Assembly: GCA_920105625.2 (NCBI GenBank)
Contig: OV050032.1
Span: forward strand, 114,064,542 to 114,128,541
Length of the DNA stretch: 64,000 nucleotides
Reading direction: 5' to 3'
From: Clusia tigrina
Taxonomy: Eukaryota; Arthropoda; Insecta; Diptera; Clusiidae
The notes beneath the pieces are model-generated. The model saw only the letters and a program-made list of their open reading frames with translations, had not been told where the DNA came from and ran no database searches. The first letter of the stretch is position 1; each line of letters opens with the position of its first letter. This document shows positions 13,471 to 24,291 of the stretch, in pieces. The position numbers were made by a program, and so were the translations under genes.

Positions 13471-15234
13471 CTTGTTACTGGAGCGTCATAAAACCTTGAA
13501 ATTTTGTAACAATAAAGTACTCGAGCCTCTTGTCAATTTAAGCCTTCGCTCAAAGCTATGCTACCCTAGAGGCCCAAATCAAACACTGATAAAACTTCAA
13601 ACGCCCCTAACTTCTTTACGGTTCGTCCTACACCCATCAAACTTTCCAACATACAAATGCTTGTAACTTTTTACTGGAGCGTCATAAAACCTTGAAATTT
13701 TTTAACAATGAAGTACCCGAGCCTCTTGTCAATTTAAGCTATCGCTCAAAGCTATGCTACCCTTGAGTCCCAAATCAAACACTGATAAAACTTCAAATGG
13801 CCCTAACTTCTATACTGTACGTCCTACACCTATCAAAGTTTGCAACATACAAATGCTTGTAACTTTTTACTGGAGCGTCATAAAACCTCGAAATATTGTA
13901 ACAATAAAGTACCCGAGCCTCTTGTCAATTTAAGCCATCGCTCAAAGCTATCCTACCCTTGAGTCCCAAATCAAACACTGATAAAACTTCAAACGCCCCT
14001 AACTTCTTTACGGTACGTCCTACACCTATCAAACTTTGCAACATAAAAATGCTTGTAACTTTTTACTGGAGCGTCATAAAACCTTGAAATTTTGTAACAA
14101 TAAAGTACTCGAGCATCTTGTCAATTTAAGTTATCGCTCAAAGCTATGCTACCCTAGAGTCCCAAATCAAACACTGATAAAACTTCAAACGCCCCTAACT
14201 TCTTTACGGTACGTCCTACACCTATCAAAGTTGGCAACATTCAAATGCTTGTAACTTGTTACTGGAGCGTCATAAAACCTTGAAATTTTGTAACAATAAA
14301 GTACTCGAGCATCTTGTCAATTTAAGCCATCGCTCAAAGCTATACTACCCTAGAGTCCCAAATCAAACACTGATAAAACTTCAAATGGCCCTAACTTCTA
14401 TACGGTACGTCCTACACCTATCAAAGTTTGCAACATACAAATGCTTGTATCTTTTTACTGGAGTGTCAAAAAACCTTGAAGTTTTGTAACAATAAAGTAC
14501 CCGAGCCTCTTGTCAATTTAAGCCATCGCTCAAAGCTATGCTACCCTTGAGTCCCAAATCAAACACTGATAAAACTTCAAATGGCCCTAACTGCTATACG
14601 GTACGTCCTACAAATATCAAAGTTTGCAACATACAAATGCTTGTAACTTTTTACTGGAGCGTCATAAAACCTTGAAATTTTGTAACAATGAAGTACTCGA
14701 GCCTCTTGTCAATTTAAGCTATCGCTCAAAGCTATGCTACCCTTGAGTCCCAAATCAAACACTGATAACACTTCAAATGGCCCTAACTTCTATACGGTAC
14801 GTCCTACACCTATCAAAGTTTGCAACATACAAAGGCTTTTAACTTTTTACTGGAGCGTCATAAAACCTTGAAATTTTGTAACAATAAAGTACTCGAGCCT
14901 CTTGTCAATTTAAGCAATCGCTCAAAGCTATGCTACCCTAGAGTCCCAAATCAAACACTGATAAAACTTCAAACGCCCCTAACTTCTTTACGGTACGTCC
15001 TACACCTATCAAAGTTTGCAACATACAAATGCTTGACACTTTTTACTGGAGCGTCATAAAACCTTGAAATTTTGTTAGAATGAAGTACCCGAGCCTCTTG
15101 TCAATTTAAGCTATCGCTCAAAGCAATGCTACGCTTGAGTCCCAAATCAAACACTGATAAAACTTCAAACGCCCCTAACTTCTTTACGGTACGTCCTACA
15201 CCTATCAAAGTTTGCAACATACAAATGCTTGTAA
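13471..15234 (+). repeat. 9-monomer HOR, unit 5 (1,764 bp)
   Basis: Adjoins unit 4 with identical internal spacing and the same private variants. A visible difference is that 12,922 has 'caataaagtactcg' where 14,687 has 'caatgaagtactcg'. The shared variant 'gataacacttc' lies at about 13,000 in unit 4 and about 14,766 in unit 5. Confidence 0.88.
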
Positions 15235-16018
15235 CTTTTTACTGGAGCGTCATAAAACCTCGAAATATTGTAACAATAAAGTACCCGAGCCTCTTGTCAA
15301 TTTAAGCCATCGTTCAAAGCTATGCTACCCTTGAGTCCCAAATCAAACACTGATAAAACTTCAAACGCCCCTAACTTCTTTACGGTTTGTCCTACACCTA
15401 TCAAAGTTTCCAACATACAAATGCTTGTAACTTTTTACTGGAGCGTCATAAAACCTTGAAATTTTGTAACAATGAAGTACCCGAGCCTCTTGTCAATTTA
15501 AGCTATCGCTCAAAGCTATGCTACCCTTGAGTCCCAAATCAAACACTGATAAAACTTCAAATGGCCCTAACTTCTATACTGTACGTCCTACACCTATCAA
15601 AGTTTGCAACATACAAATGCTTGTAACTTTTTACTGGAGCGTCATAAAACCTCGAAATATTGTAACAATAAAGTACCCGAGCCTCTTGTCAATTTAAGCT
15701 ATCGCTCAAAGCTATGCTACCCTTGAGTCCCAAATCAAACACTGATAAAACTTCAAATGGCCCTAACTTCTATACTGTACGTCCTACACCTATCAAAGTT
15801 TGCAACATACAAATGCTTGTAAATTTTTACTGGAGCGTCATAAAACCTTGAAATTTTGTAACCATAAAGTACTCGAGCATCTTGTCAATTTAAGTTATCG
15901 CTCAAAGCTATGCTACCCTAGAGTCCCAAATCAAACACTGATAAAACTTCAAACGCCCCTAACTTCTTTACGGTACGTCCTACACCTCTCAAAGTTGGCA
16001 ACATTCAAATGCTTGTAA
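15235..16018 (+). repeat. Four-monomer insert (784 bp) after unit 5
   Basis: Exactly four monomers between the end of 9-mer unit 5 and the next 'ccctagaggccc' monomer at 16,019. It contains two successive 'ctgtacgtcc' monomers and ends with 'cacctctcaaagttggc', as do the other short inserts. It lies next to the right edge of family A. Confidence 0.75.
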
Positions 16019-16967
16019 CTTGTTACTGGAGCGTCATAAAACCTTGAAATTTTGTAACAATAAAGTACTCGAGCCTCTTGTCAATTTAAGCCATCGCTCA
16101 AAGCTATGCTACCCTAGAGGCCCAAATCAAAAACTGATAAAACTTCAAACGCCCCTAACTTCTTTACGGTTCGTCCTACACCTATCAAACTTTCCAACAT
16201 ACAAATGCTTGTAACTTTTTACTGGAGCGTCATAAAACCTTGAAATTTTGTAACAATGAAGTACCCGAGCCTCTTGTCAATTTAAGCTATCGCTCAAAGC
16301 TATGCTACCGTTGAGTCCCAAATCAAACACTGATAAAACTTCAAATGGCCCTAACTTCTATACTGTACGTCCTACACCTATCAAAGTTTGGAACATACAA
16401 ATGCTTGTAACTTTTTACTGGAGCGTCATAAAACCTCGAAATATTGTAACAATAAAGTACCCGAGCCTCTTGTCAATTTAAGCCATCGCTCAAAGCTATG
16501 CTACCCTTGAGTCCCAAATCAAACACTGATAAAACGCCCCTAACTTCTTTACGGTACGTCCTACACCTATCAAAGTTTGCAACATACAAATGCTTGTAAC
16601 TTTTTACTGGAGCGTCATAAAACCTTGAAATTTTGTAACAATAAAGTACTCGAGCATCTTGTCAATTTAAGTTATCGCTCAAAGCTATGCTACCCTAGAG
16701 TCCCAAATCAAACACTGATAAAACTTCAAACGCCCCTAACTTCTATACGGTACGTCCTACACCTATCAAAGTTTGCAACATACAAATGCTTGTAACTTTT
16801 TACTGGAGCGTCATAAAACCTTGAAGTTTTGTAACAATTAAGTACTCGAGCCTCTTGTCAATTTAAGCCATCGCTCAAAGCTATGCTACCCTAGAGTCCC
16901 AAATCAAACACTGATAAAACTTCAAATGGCCCTAACTTCTATACGGTACGTCCTACACCTATCAAAG
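16019..16967 (+). repeat. Right edge of family A and transition
   Basis: The last 'ccctagaggccc' monomer and the last 'gaaatattg' monomer of this block occur here. After about 16,550 the monomers change to the 'gagcatcttg...aagttatcg' and 'gaagttttg' types that open the segment homologous to the window's left edge. No foreign DNA marks the change, so the switch is homologous and lies within a monomer. Confidence 0.75.
16529..16540 (+). other. 7-bp deletion in a monomer, site 1
   Basis: The usual 'gataaaacttcaaacgcccc' reads 'gataaaacgcccc'. Seven bases are missing between two copies of 'aaac', so microhomology or slippage can explain it. The monomer is 189 bp. Confidence 0.9.
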
Positions 16968-17163
16968 TTTGCAACATACAAATGCTTGTAACTTTTTACT
17001 GGAGCGTCATAAAACCTTGAAGTTTTGTAACAATAAAGTACTCGAGCCTCTTGTCAATTTAAGCCATCGCTCAAAGCTATGCTACCCTAGAGTCCCAAAT
17101 CAAACACTGATAAAACTTCAAACGCCCCTAACTTCTTTACGGTACGTCCTACACCTATCAAAG
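16968..17163 (+). repeat. Reference 196-bp satellite monomer
   Basis: This is a near-consensus copy, chosen to fix the phase used in this annotation (position 1 is the first t of 'tttgcaac'). Consensus sites in order: CpG in 'gagcgtc' near position 39, overlapping ScaI and XhoI sites near 70-79, CpG in 'catcgctc' near 101, AluI 'agct' near 109, CpG in 'aaacgccc' near 156, and 'acggtacgtcc' with two CpG and an RsaI site near 172-182. The common alternatives elsewhere are 'ccctagag' or 'cccttgag' near 118, 'aaacgcccc' or 'aaatggccc' near 153, and 'ttctttacgg' or 'ttctatacgg' near 166. This copy has the 'gaagtttt' variant near position 52. Confidence 0.95.
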
Positions 17164-17228
17164 TTTGCAACATACAAATGCTTGTAACTTTTTACTGGAG
17201 CGTCATAAAACCTTGAAATTTTGTAACA
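17119..17228 (+). repeat. Two diverged ~56-bp sub-repeats within the monomer period
   Basis: The 54 bases from 17119 ('caaacgcccc...') and the 54 bases from 17175 ('caaatgcttg...') align without gaps at 36 of 54 positions by hand count (67%). They are offset by 56 bp, so they are adjacent imperfect tandem copies. Both contain 'taactt', 'acgtc' or 'gcgtc' near the middle, and end with a run of t, then 'g', then 'aaca'. The pattern is in the consensus, so it recurs in every monomer. The next 56 bases match no better than chance. The likely reading is that the 196-bp unit evolved partly from a shorter repeat. Confidence 0.7.
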
Positions 17229-17304
17229 ATAAAGTACTCGAGCATCTTGTCAATTTAAGTTATCGCTCAAAGCTATGCTACCCTAAAGTCCTACATCAAA
17301 CACT

Positions 17305-17317
17305 GATAAAACGCCCC
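17305..17317 (+). other. 7-bp deletion in a monomer, site 2
   Basis: The same 7-bp loss as at 16,529-16,540, in a monomer that also has 'ctaaagtcctacatc'. It changes the offset to the left-edge segment from 17,041 to 17,034 bp. The nearest alternative to two independent events is local copying of one deleted monomer. Confidence 0.9.
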
Positions 17318-18649
17318 TAACTTCTTTACGGTACGTCCTACACCTATCAAAGTTTGCAACATACAAATGCTTGTAACTTTTTACTGGAGCGTCATAAAAC
17401 CTTGAAATTTTGTAACAATAAAGTACTCGAGCATCTTGTCAATTTAAGTTATCGCTCAAAGCTATGCTACCCTAGAGTCCCAAATCAAACACTGATAAAA
17501 CTTCAAACGCCCCTAACTTCTTTACGGTACGTCCTACACCTATCAAAGTTTGCAACATACAAATGCTTGTAACTTTTTACTGGAGCGTCATAAAACCTTG
17601 AAATTTTGTAACAATAAAGTACTCGAGCCTCTTGTCAATTTAAGCCATCGCTCAAAGCTATGCTACCCTAGAGTCCCAAATCAAACACTGAAAAAACTTC
17701 AAACGCCCCTAACTTCTATACGGTACGTCCTACACCTATCAAAGTTGCCAACATACAAATGCTTGTAACTTTTTACTGGAGCGTCATAAAACCTAGAAAT
17801 TTTGTAACAATAAAGTACTCGAGCCTCTTGTCAATTTAAGCTATCGCTCAAAGCTATGCTACCCTAGAGTCCCAAATCAAACACTGATAAAACTTCAAAC
17901 GGCCCTAACTTCTATACGGTACGTCCTACACATAACAAAGTTTGCAATATACAAATGCTTGTAACTTTTTACTGGAGCATCATAAAACCTTGAAATTTTG
18001 TAACAATCAAGTACTCGAGCCTCTTGTCAATTTGAGCCATCGCTCAAAGCTATGCTACCCTTGAGTCCCAAATCAAACACTTATAAAACTTCAAACGCCC
18101 CTAACTTCTTTACGGTACGTCCTACACTATCAAAGTTTGCAACATTCAAATGCTTGTAACTTTTTACTGGAGCGTCATAAAACCTTGAAATTTTGTAACA
18201 ATAAAGTACTCGAGCCTCTTGTCAATTTAGGCCATCCCTCACAGCTATGCTACCCTTGAGTCCCAAATCAAACACTGATAAAACTTCAAACGCCCCTAAC
18301 TTCTTTACGGTACGTCCTACACCTATCAAAGTTTGCACCATACAAATGCTTGTAACTTTTTACTGGAGCGTCATAAAACCTTGAAATTTTGTAGCAATGA
18401 AGTACTCGAGCCTCTTGTCAATTTAAGCTATCGATCAAAGCTCTGCTACCCTAGAGTCCCAAATCAAACACTGATAAAACTTCAAACGCCCCTAACTTTT
18501 TTACGGTACGTCCTTCACCTATCAAAGTTTGCAACATTCAAATGCTTGTAACTTTTTACTGGAGCGTCATAAAACCTTGAAATTTTGTAACAGTAAAGTA
18601 CTCGAGCCTCTTGTCAATTTAAGCCATCGCTCAAAGCTATGCTACCCTG

Positions 18650-18717
18650 GAGTCCGAAATCAAACACTTATAAAACTTCAAACGAGTCCCAAAACAAACA
18701 CTGATAAAACTTCAAAT
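18650..18717 (+). repeat. 34-bp partial tandem duplication, copy 1
   Basis: The segment from 'gagtcc' to 'cttcaaac' (34 bp) is present twice, at 18650-18683 and 18684-18717; the second copy has 'cccaaaacaaac'. The host monomer becomes 230 bp. It is followed by 'aaatggccttatcttc'-type sequence. Confidence 0.93.
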
Positions 18718-19263
18718 GGCCTTATCTTCTATACGGTACGTCCTACACCTATCAAAGTTTGCAACATACAAATGCTTGTAACTTTTTACTGGAGCGTCAT
18801 AAAACCTTGAAGTTTGGTTACAATAAAGTACTCAAGCCTCTTGTCAATTTAAGCCATCGCTCAAAGCTATGCTACCCTAGAGACCCAAATCAAACACTGA
18901 TAAAACTCCATACGCCCCTAACTTCTTTACGGTACGTCCTACACCTATCAAAGTTTGCAACATTCAAATGCTTGTAACTTTTTACTGGAGAGTCATAAAA
19001 CCTTGAAATTTTGTAACAATAAAGTACTCGAGCCTCTTGTCAATTTAAGCCATCGCTCAAAGCTATGCTACCCTAAAGTCCCAAATCAAACACTGATAAA
19101 ACTTCAAACGCCCCTAACTTCTTTACGGTACGTCCTACACCTATCAAAGTTTGCAACATACAAATGCTTGTATCTTTTTATTGGAGCGTCATAAAACCTT
19201 GAAATTTTGTAACAATAAAGTACTCGAGCCTCTTGTCAATTTAAGCATTCGCTCAAAGCTATG

Positions 19264-19291
19264 CTACCCTAGAGTCCCAACTCTAGGGTAG
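19264..19291. repeat. 12-bp perfect inverted repeat, copy 1
   Basis: Arms 'ctaccctagagt' and 'actctagggtag' with spacer 'ccca'. The left arm is normal monomer sequence. The right arm replaces the usual 'atcaaacact' by 'ctctagggta' with no change in length. The host monomer has 'gcattcgctc'. Confidence 0.97.
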
Positions 19292-20753
19292 ATAAAACTT
19301 CAAACGCCCCTAACTTCTATACGGTACGTCCTACACCTATCAAAGTTGCCAACATACAAATGCTTGTAACTTTTTACTGGAGCGTCATAAAACCTAGAAA
19401 TTTTGTAACAATAAAGTACTCGAGCCTCTTGTCAATTTAAGCTATCGCTCAAAGCTATGCTACCCTAGAGTCCCAAATCAAACACTGATAAAACTTCAAA
19501 CGCCCCTAACTTCTATACGGTACGTCTTACACCTATCAAAGTTTGCAACATACAAATGCTTGTAACTTTTTACTGGAGCGTCATAAAACCTTGAAATTTT
19601 GTAACAATGAAGTACTCGAGCCTCTTGTCAATTTAAGCTATCGATCAAAGCTCTGCTACCCTAGATTCCCAAATCAAACACTGATAAAACTTCAAACGCC
19701 CCTAACTTCTTTACGGTACGTCCTAAACCTATCAAAGTTTGCAACATACAAATGCTTGTAACTTTTTACTGGAGCGTCATAAAACCTTGAAATTTTGTAA
19801 CAATAAAGTACTCGAGCCTCTTGTCAATTTAAGCCATCGCTCAAAGCTATGCTACCCTAGAGTCCCAAATCAAACACTGATAAAACTTCAAATGGCCTTA
19901 ACTTCTATACGGTACGTCCTACACCTATCAAAGTTTGCAACATACAAATGCTTGTAACTTTTTACTGGAGCGTCATAGAACCTTGAAATTTTGTAACAAT
20001 AAAGTACTCGAGCCTCTTGTCAATTTAAGCTATCGCTCAAAGCTATGCTACCCTTGAGTCCAAATCAAACATTGATAAAACTTCAAATGGCCCTAACTTC
20101 TTTACGGTACGTCCTACACCTATCAAAGTTTGCAACATACAAATGCTTGTAACTTTTTACTGGAGCGTCATAAAACCTTGAAATTTTGTAACAATAAAGT
20201 ACTCGAGCATCTTGTCAATTTAAGCCATCGCTCAAAGCTATGCTACCCTAGAGTCCCAAATCAAACACTGAAAAAACTTCAAACGCCCCTAACTTCTTTA
20301 CGGTACGTCCTAAACCTATCAAAGTTTGCAACATACAAATGCTTGTAACTTTTTACTGGAGCGTCATAAAACCTTGAAATTTTGTAACAATAAAGTACTC
20401 GAGCCTCTTGTCAATTTAAGCCATCGCTCAAAGCTATGCTACCCTAGAGTCCCAAATCAAACACTGATAAAACTTCAAATGGCCTTAACTTCTATACGGT
20501 ACGTCCTACACCTATCAAAGTTTGCAACATACAAATGCTTGTAACTTTTTACTGGAGCGTCATAGAACCTTGAAATTTTGTAACAATAAAGTACTCGAGC
20601 CTCTTGTCAATTTAAGCCATCGCTCAAAGCTATGCTACCCTTGAGTCCCAAATCAAACACTGATAAAGCTTCAAACGCCCCTAACTTCTTTACGGTACGT
20701 CCTACATCTATCAAAGTTTGCAACATACAATTGCTTGTAACTTTTTACTGGAG

Positions 20754-20761
20754 CGTCCGTC
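20754..20761 (+). repeat. 4-bp 'cgtc' duplication, copy 1
   Basis: 'gagcgtcataaa' becomes 'gagcgtccgtcataaa', adding 4 bp to the monomer. The same monomer has a HindIII site ('taaagcttc', 20666-20671) and 'ctcgaccctcttg'. Confidence 0.95.
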
Positions 20762-22989
20762 ATAAAACCTTGAAATTTTGTAACAATAAAGTACTCGACC
20801 CTCTTGTCAATATAAGCTATCGCTCAAAGCTATGCTACGCTTGAGTCCCAAATCAAACATTGATAAAACTTCAAATGGCCCTAACTTCTATACGGTACGT
20901 CCTACACCTATCAAAGTTTGCAACATACAAATGCTTGTAACTTTTTACTGGAGCGTCATAAAACCTTGAAATTTTGTAACAATGAAGTACTCGAGCCTCT
21001 TGTCAATTTAAGCTATCGCTCAAAGCTATGCTGCCCTAGATTCCCAAATCAAACACTGATAAAACTTCAAACGCCCCTAACTTCTTTACGGTACGTCCTA
21101 CACCTATCAAAGTTTGCAACATACAAATGCTTGTAACTTTTTACTGGAGCGTCATAAAACCTTGAAATTTTGTTACAATAAAGTACTCGAGCCTCTTGTC
21201 AATTTAAGCCATCGCTCAAAGCTATGCTACCCTAGAGTCCCAAATCAAACACTGATAAAACTTCAAACGCCCCTAACTTTTTTACGGTACGTCCTACACC
21301 TATCAAAGTTTGCAACATACAAATGCTTGTAACTTTTTACTGGAGAGTCATAAAACCTTGAAATTTTGTAACAATGAAGTACTCGAGCCTCTTGTCAATT
21401 TAAGCTATCGATCAAAGCTCTGCTACCCTAGAGTCCCAAATCAAACACTGATAAAACTTCAAACGCCCCTAACTTCTTTACGGTACGTCCTACACCTATC
21501 AAAGTTTGCAACATTGAAATGCTTGTAACTTTTTACTGGAGCGTCATAAAACCTTGAAATTTTGTAACAATAAAGTACTGGAGCCTCTTGTCAATTTAAG
21601 CCATCGCTCAAAGCTATGCTACCCTAGAGTCCGAAATCAAACACTGATAAAACTTCAAACGCCCCTAACTTCTTTACGGTACTTCCTACACCTATCAAAG
21701 TGTGCAACATACAAATGCTTGTAACTTTTTACTGGAGCGTCATAAAACCTCGAAATTTTGTAACAATAAAGTACTCGAGCCTCTTGTCAATTTAAGCCAT
21801 CGCTCAAATCTATGCTACCCTAGAGACTCAAATCAAACACTGAAAAAACTCCATACGCCCCTAACTTCTTTACGGTACGTCCTACACCTATCAAAGTTTG
21901 CAACATTCAAATGCTTGTAACTTTTTACTGGAGCGTCATAAAACCTTGAAATTTTGTAACAATAAAGTACTCGAGCCTCTTGTCAATTTAAGCCATCGCT
22001 CAAAGCTATGCTACCCTTGAGTCCAAATCGAACATTGATAAAACTTCAAATGGCCCTAACTTCTTTACGGTACGTCCTACACCTATCAAAGTTTGCAACA
22101 TACAAATGCTTGTAACTTTTTACTGGAGCGTCATAAAACCTTGAAATTTTGTAACAATAAAGTACTCGAGCATCTTGTCAATTTAAGTTATCGCTCAAAG
22201 CTATGCTACCCTAGAGTCCCAAATCAAACACTTATAAAACTTCAAATGGCCCTAACTTCTATACTGTACGTCCTACACCTATCAAAGTTTGCAACATACA
22301 AATGCTTGTAACTTTTTACTGGAGCGTCATAAAACCTCGAAATATTGTAACAATAAAGTACCCGAGCCTCTTGTCAATTTAAGCCATCGCTCAAAGCTAT
22401 GCTACCCTTGAGTCCCAAATCAAACACTGATAAAACTTCAAACGCCCCTAACTTCTTTACGGTACGTCCTACACCTATCAAAGTTTGCAACATACAAATG
22501 CTTGTAACTTTTTACTGGAGCGTCATAAAACCTTGCAGTTTGGTTACAATAAATTACTCAAGCCTCTTGTCAATTTTAGCCATCGCTCAAAGCTATGCTA
22601 CCCTAGAGACCCCAATCAAACACTGATAAAACTCCATACGCCCCTAACTTCTTTACTGTACGTCCTACACCTATCAAAGTTTGCAACATTCAAATGCTTG
22701 TAACTTTTTACTGGAGAGTCATAAAACCTTGAAATTTTGTAACAATAAAGTACTCGAGCCTCTTGTCAATTTAAGCCATCGCTCAAAGCTATGCTACCCT
22801 AAAGTCCCAAATCAAACACTGATAAAACTTCAAACGCCCCTAACTTCTTTACGGTACGTCCTACACCTATCAAAGTTTGCAACATACAAATGCTTGTATC
22901 TTTTTATTGGAGCGTCATAAAACCTTGAAATTTTGTAACAATAAAGTACTCGAGCCTCTTGTCAATTTAAGCATTCGCTCAAAGCAATG

Positions 22990-23017
22990 CTACCCTAGAG
23001 TCCCAACTCTAGGGTAG
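22990..23017. repeat. 12-bp perfect inverted repeat, copy 2
   Basis: Same arms and spacer as copy 1; the host monomer has 'gcattcgctcaaagcaatgc'. It lies 3,726 bp after copy 1. Confidence 0.97.
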
Positions 23018-24283
23018 ATAAAACTTCAAACGCCCCTAACTTCTATACGGTACGTCCTACACCTATCAAAGTTGCCAACATACAAATGCTTGTAACTTTT
23101 TACTGGAGCGTCATAAAACCTAGAAATTTTGTAACAATAAAGTACTCGAGCCTCTTGTCAATTTAAGCTATCGCTCAAAGCTATGCTACCCTAGAGTCCC
23201 AAATCAAACACTGATAAAACTTCAAACGCCCCTAACTTCTATACGGTACGTCTTACACCTATCAAAGTTTGCAACATACAAATGCTTGTAACTTTTTACT
23301 GGAGCGTCATAAAACCTTGAAATTTTGTAACAATGAAGTACTCGAGCCTCTTGTCAATTTAAGCTATCGATCAAAGCTCTGCTACCCTAGATTCCCAAAT
23401 CAAACACTGATAAAACTTCAAACGCCCCTAACTTCTTTATGGTACGTCCTACACCTATCAAAGTTTGCAACATTCAAATGCTTGTAACTTTTTACTGGAG
23501 CGTCATAAAACCTTGAAATTTTGTAACAATAAAGTACTCGAGCCTCTTGTCAATTTAAGCCATCGCTCAAAGCTATGCTACCCTTGAGTCCAAATCAAAC
23601 ATTGATAAAACTTCAAATGGCCCTAACTTCTTTACGGTACGTCCTACACCTATCAAAGTTTGCAACATACAAATGCTTGTAACTTTTTACTGGAGCGTCA
23701 TAAAACCTTGAAATTTTGTAACAATAAAGTACTCGAGCATCTTGTCAATTTAAGCCATCGCTCAAAGCTATGCTACCCTAGAGTCCCAAATCAAACACTG
23801 AAAAAACTTCAAACGCCCCTAACTTCTTTACGGTACGTCCTAAACCTATCAAAGTTTGCAACATACAAATGCTTGTAACTTTTTACTGGAGCGTCATAAA
23901 ACCTTGAAATTTTGTAACAATAAAGTACTCGAGCCTCTTGTCAATTTAAGCCATCGCTCAAAGCTATGCTACCCTAGAGTCCCAAATCAAACACTGATAA
24001 AACTTCAAATGGCCTTAACTTCTATACGGTACGTCCTACACCTATCAAAGTTTGCAACATACAAATGCTTGTAACTTTTTACTGGAGCGTCATAGAACCT
24101 TGAAATTTTGTAACAATAAAGTACTCGAGCCTCTTGTCAATTTAAGCCATCGCTCAAAGCTATGCTACCCTTGAGTCCCAAATCAAACACTGATAAAGCT
24201 TCAAACGCCCCTAACTTCTTTACGGTACGTCCTACATCTATCAAAGTTTGCAACATACAAATGCTTGTAACTTTTTACTGGAG

Positions 24284-24291
24284 CGTCCGTC
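24284..24291 (+). repeat. 4-bp 'cgtc' duplication, copy 2
   Basis: Same insertion, 3,530 bp after copy 1, in family C unit 2. Confidence 0.95.

Larger units (their letters stand above)
17042..18535 (+). repeat. Second copy of the left-edge segment
   Basis: Same order of variant monomers as bases 1-1,500, including 'cactgaaaaaacttc', 'acacataac', 'caatttaggccatccctca' and the 'tttgcaccat' monomer. It lies between family A and family C, while the first copy precedes family A. Family A is thus embedded in, or bounded by, this monomer series on both sides. Confidence 0.85.
19264..22989 (+). repeat. Family C HOR, unit 1 (19 monomers, 3,726 bp)
   Basis: Taken from one inverted-repeat monomer to the next. 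It carries one monomer more than units 2 and 3: three monomer steps separate the homologous monomers at 19,543 and 20,130, against two in unit 2. From 20,130 onward it matches unit 2 at an offset of 3,530 bp. I noticed only a few base changes there, for example 'caattgcttg' at about 20,729 for 'caaatgcttg', and 'actggagcc' at about 21,578 for 'actcgagcc'. Confidence 0.88.

Noticed and set aside
19070..19085. Telomere-like heptamer 'ccctaaa' in variant monomers such as 'gctaccctaaagtccc'
   Set aside because: It is a single g-to-a change of the usual 'ccctagag', never in tandem, so it is no interstitial telomere.
19264..19291. Inverted repeat as a transcription terminator or transposon end
   Set aside because: No t-run follows, no gene precedes, and no matching element boundary or target-site duplication is seen. 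It lies wholly inside an otherwise normal monomer.
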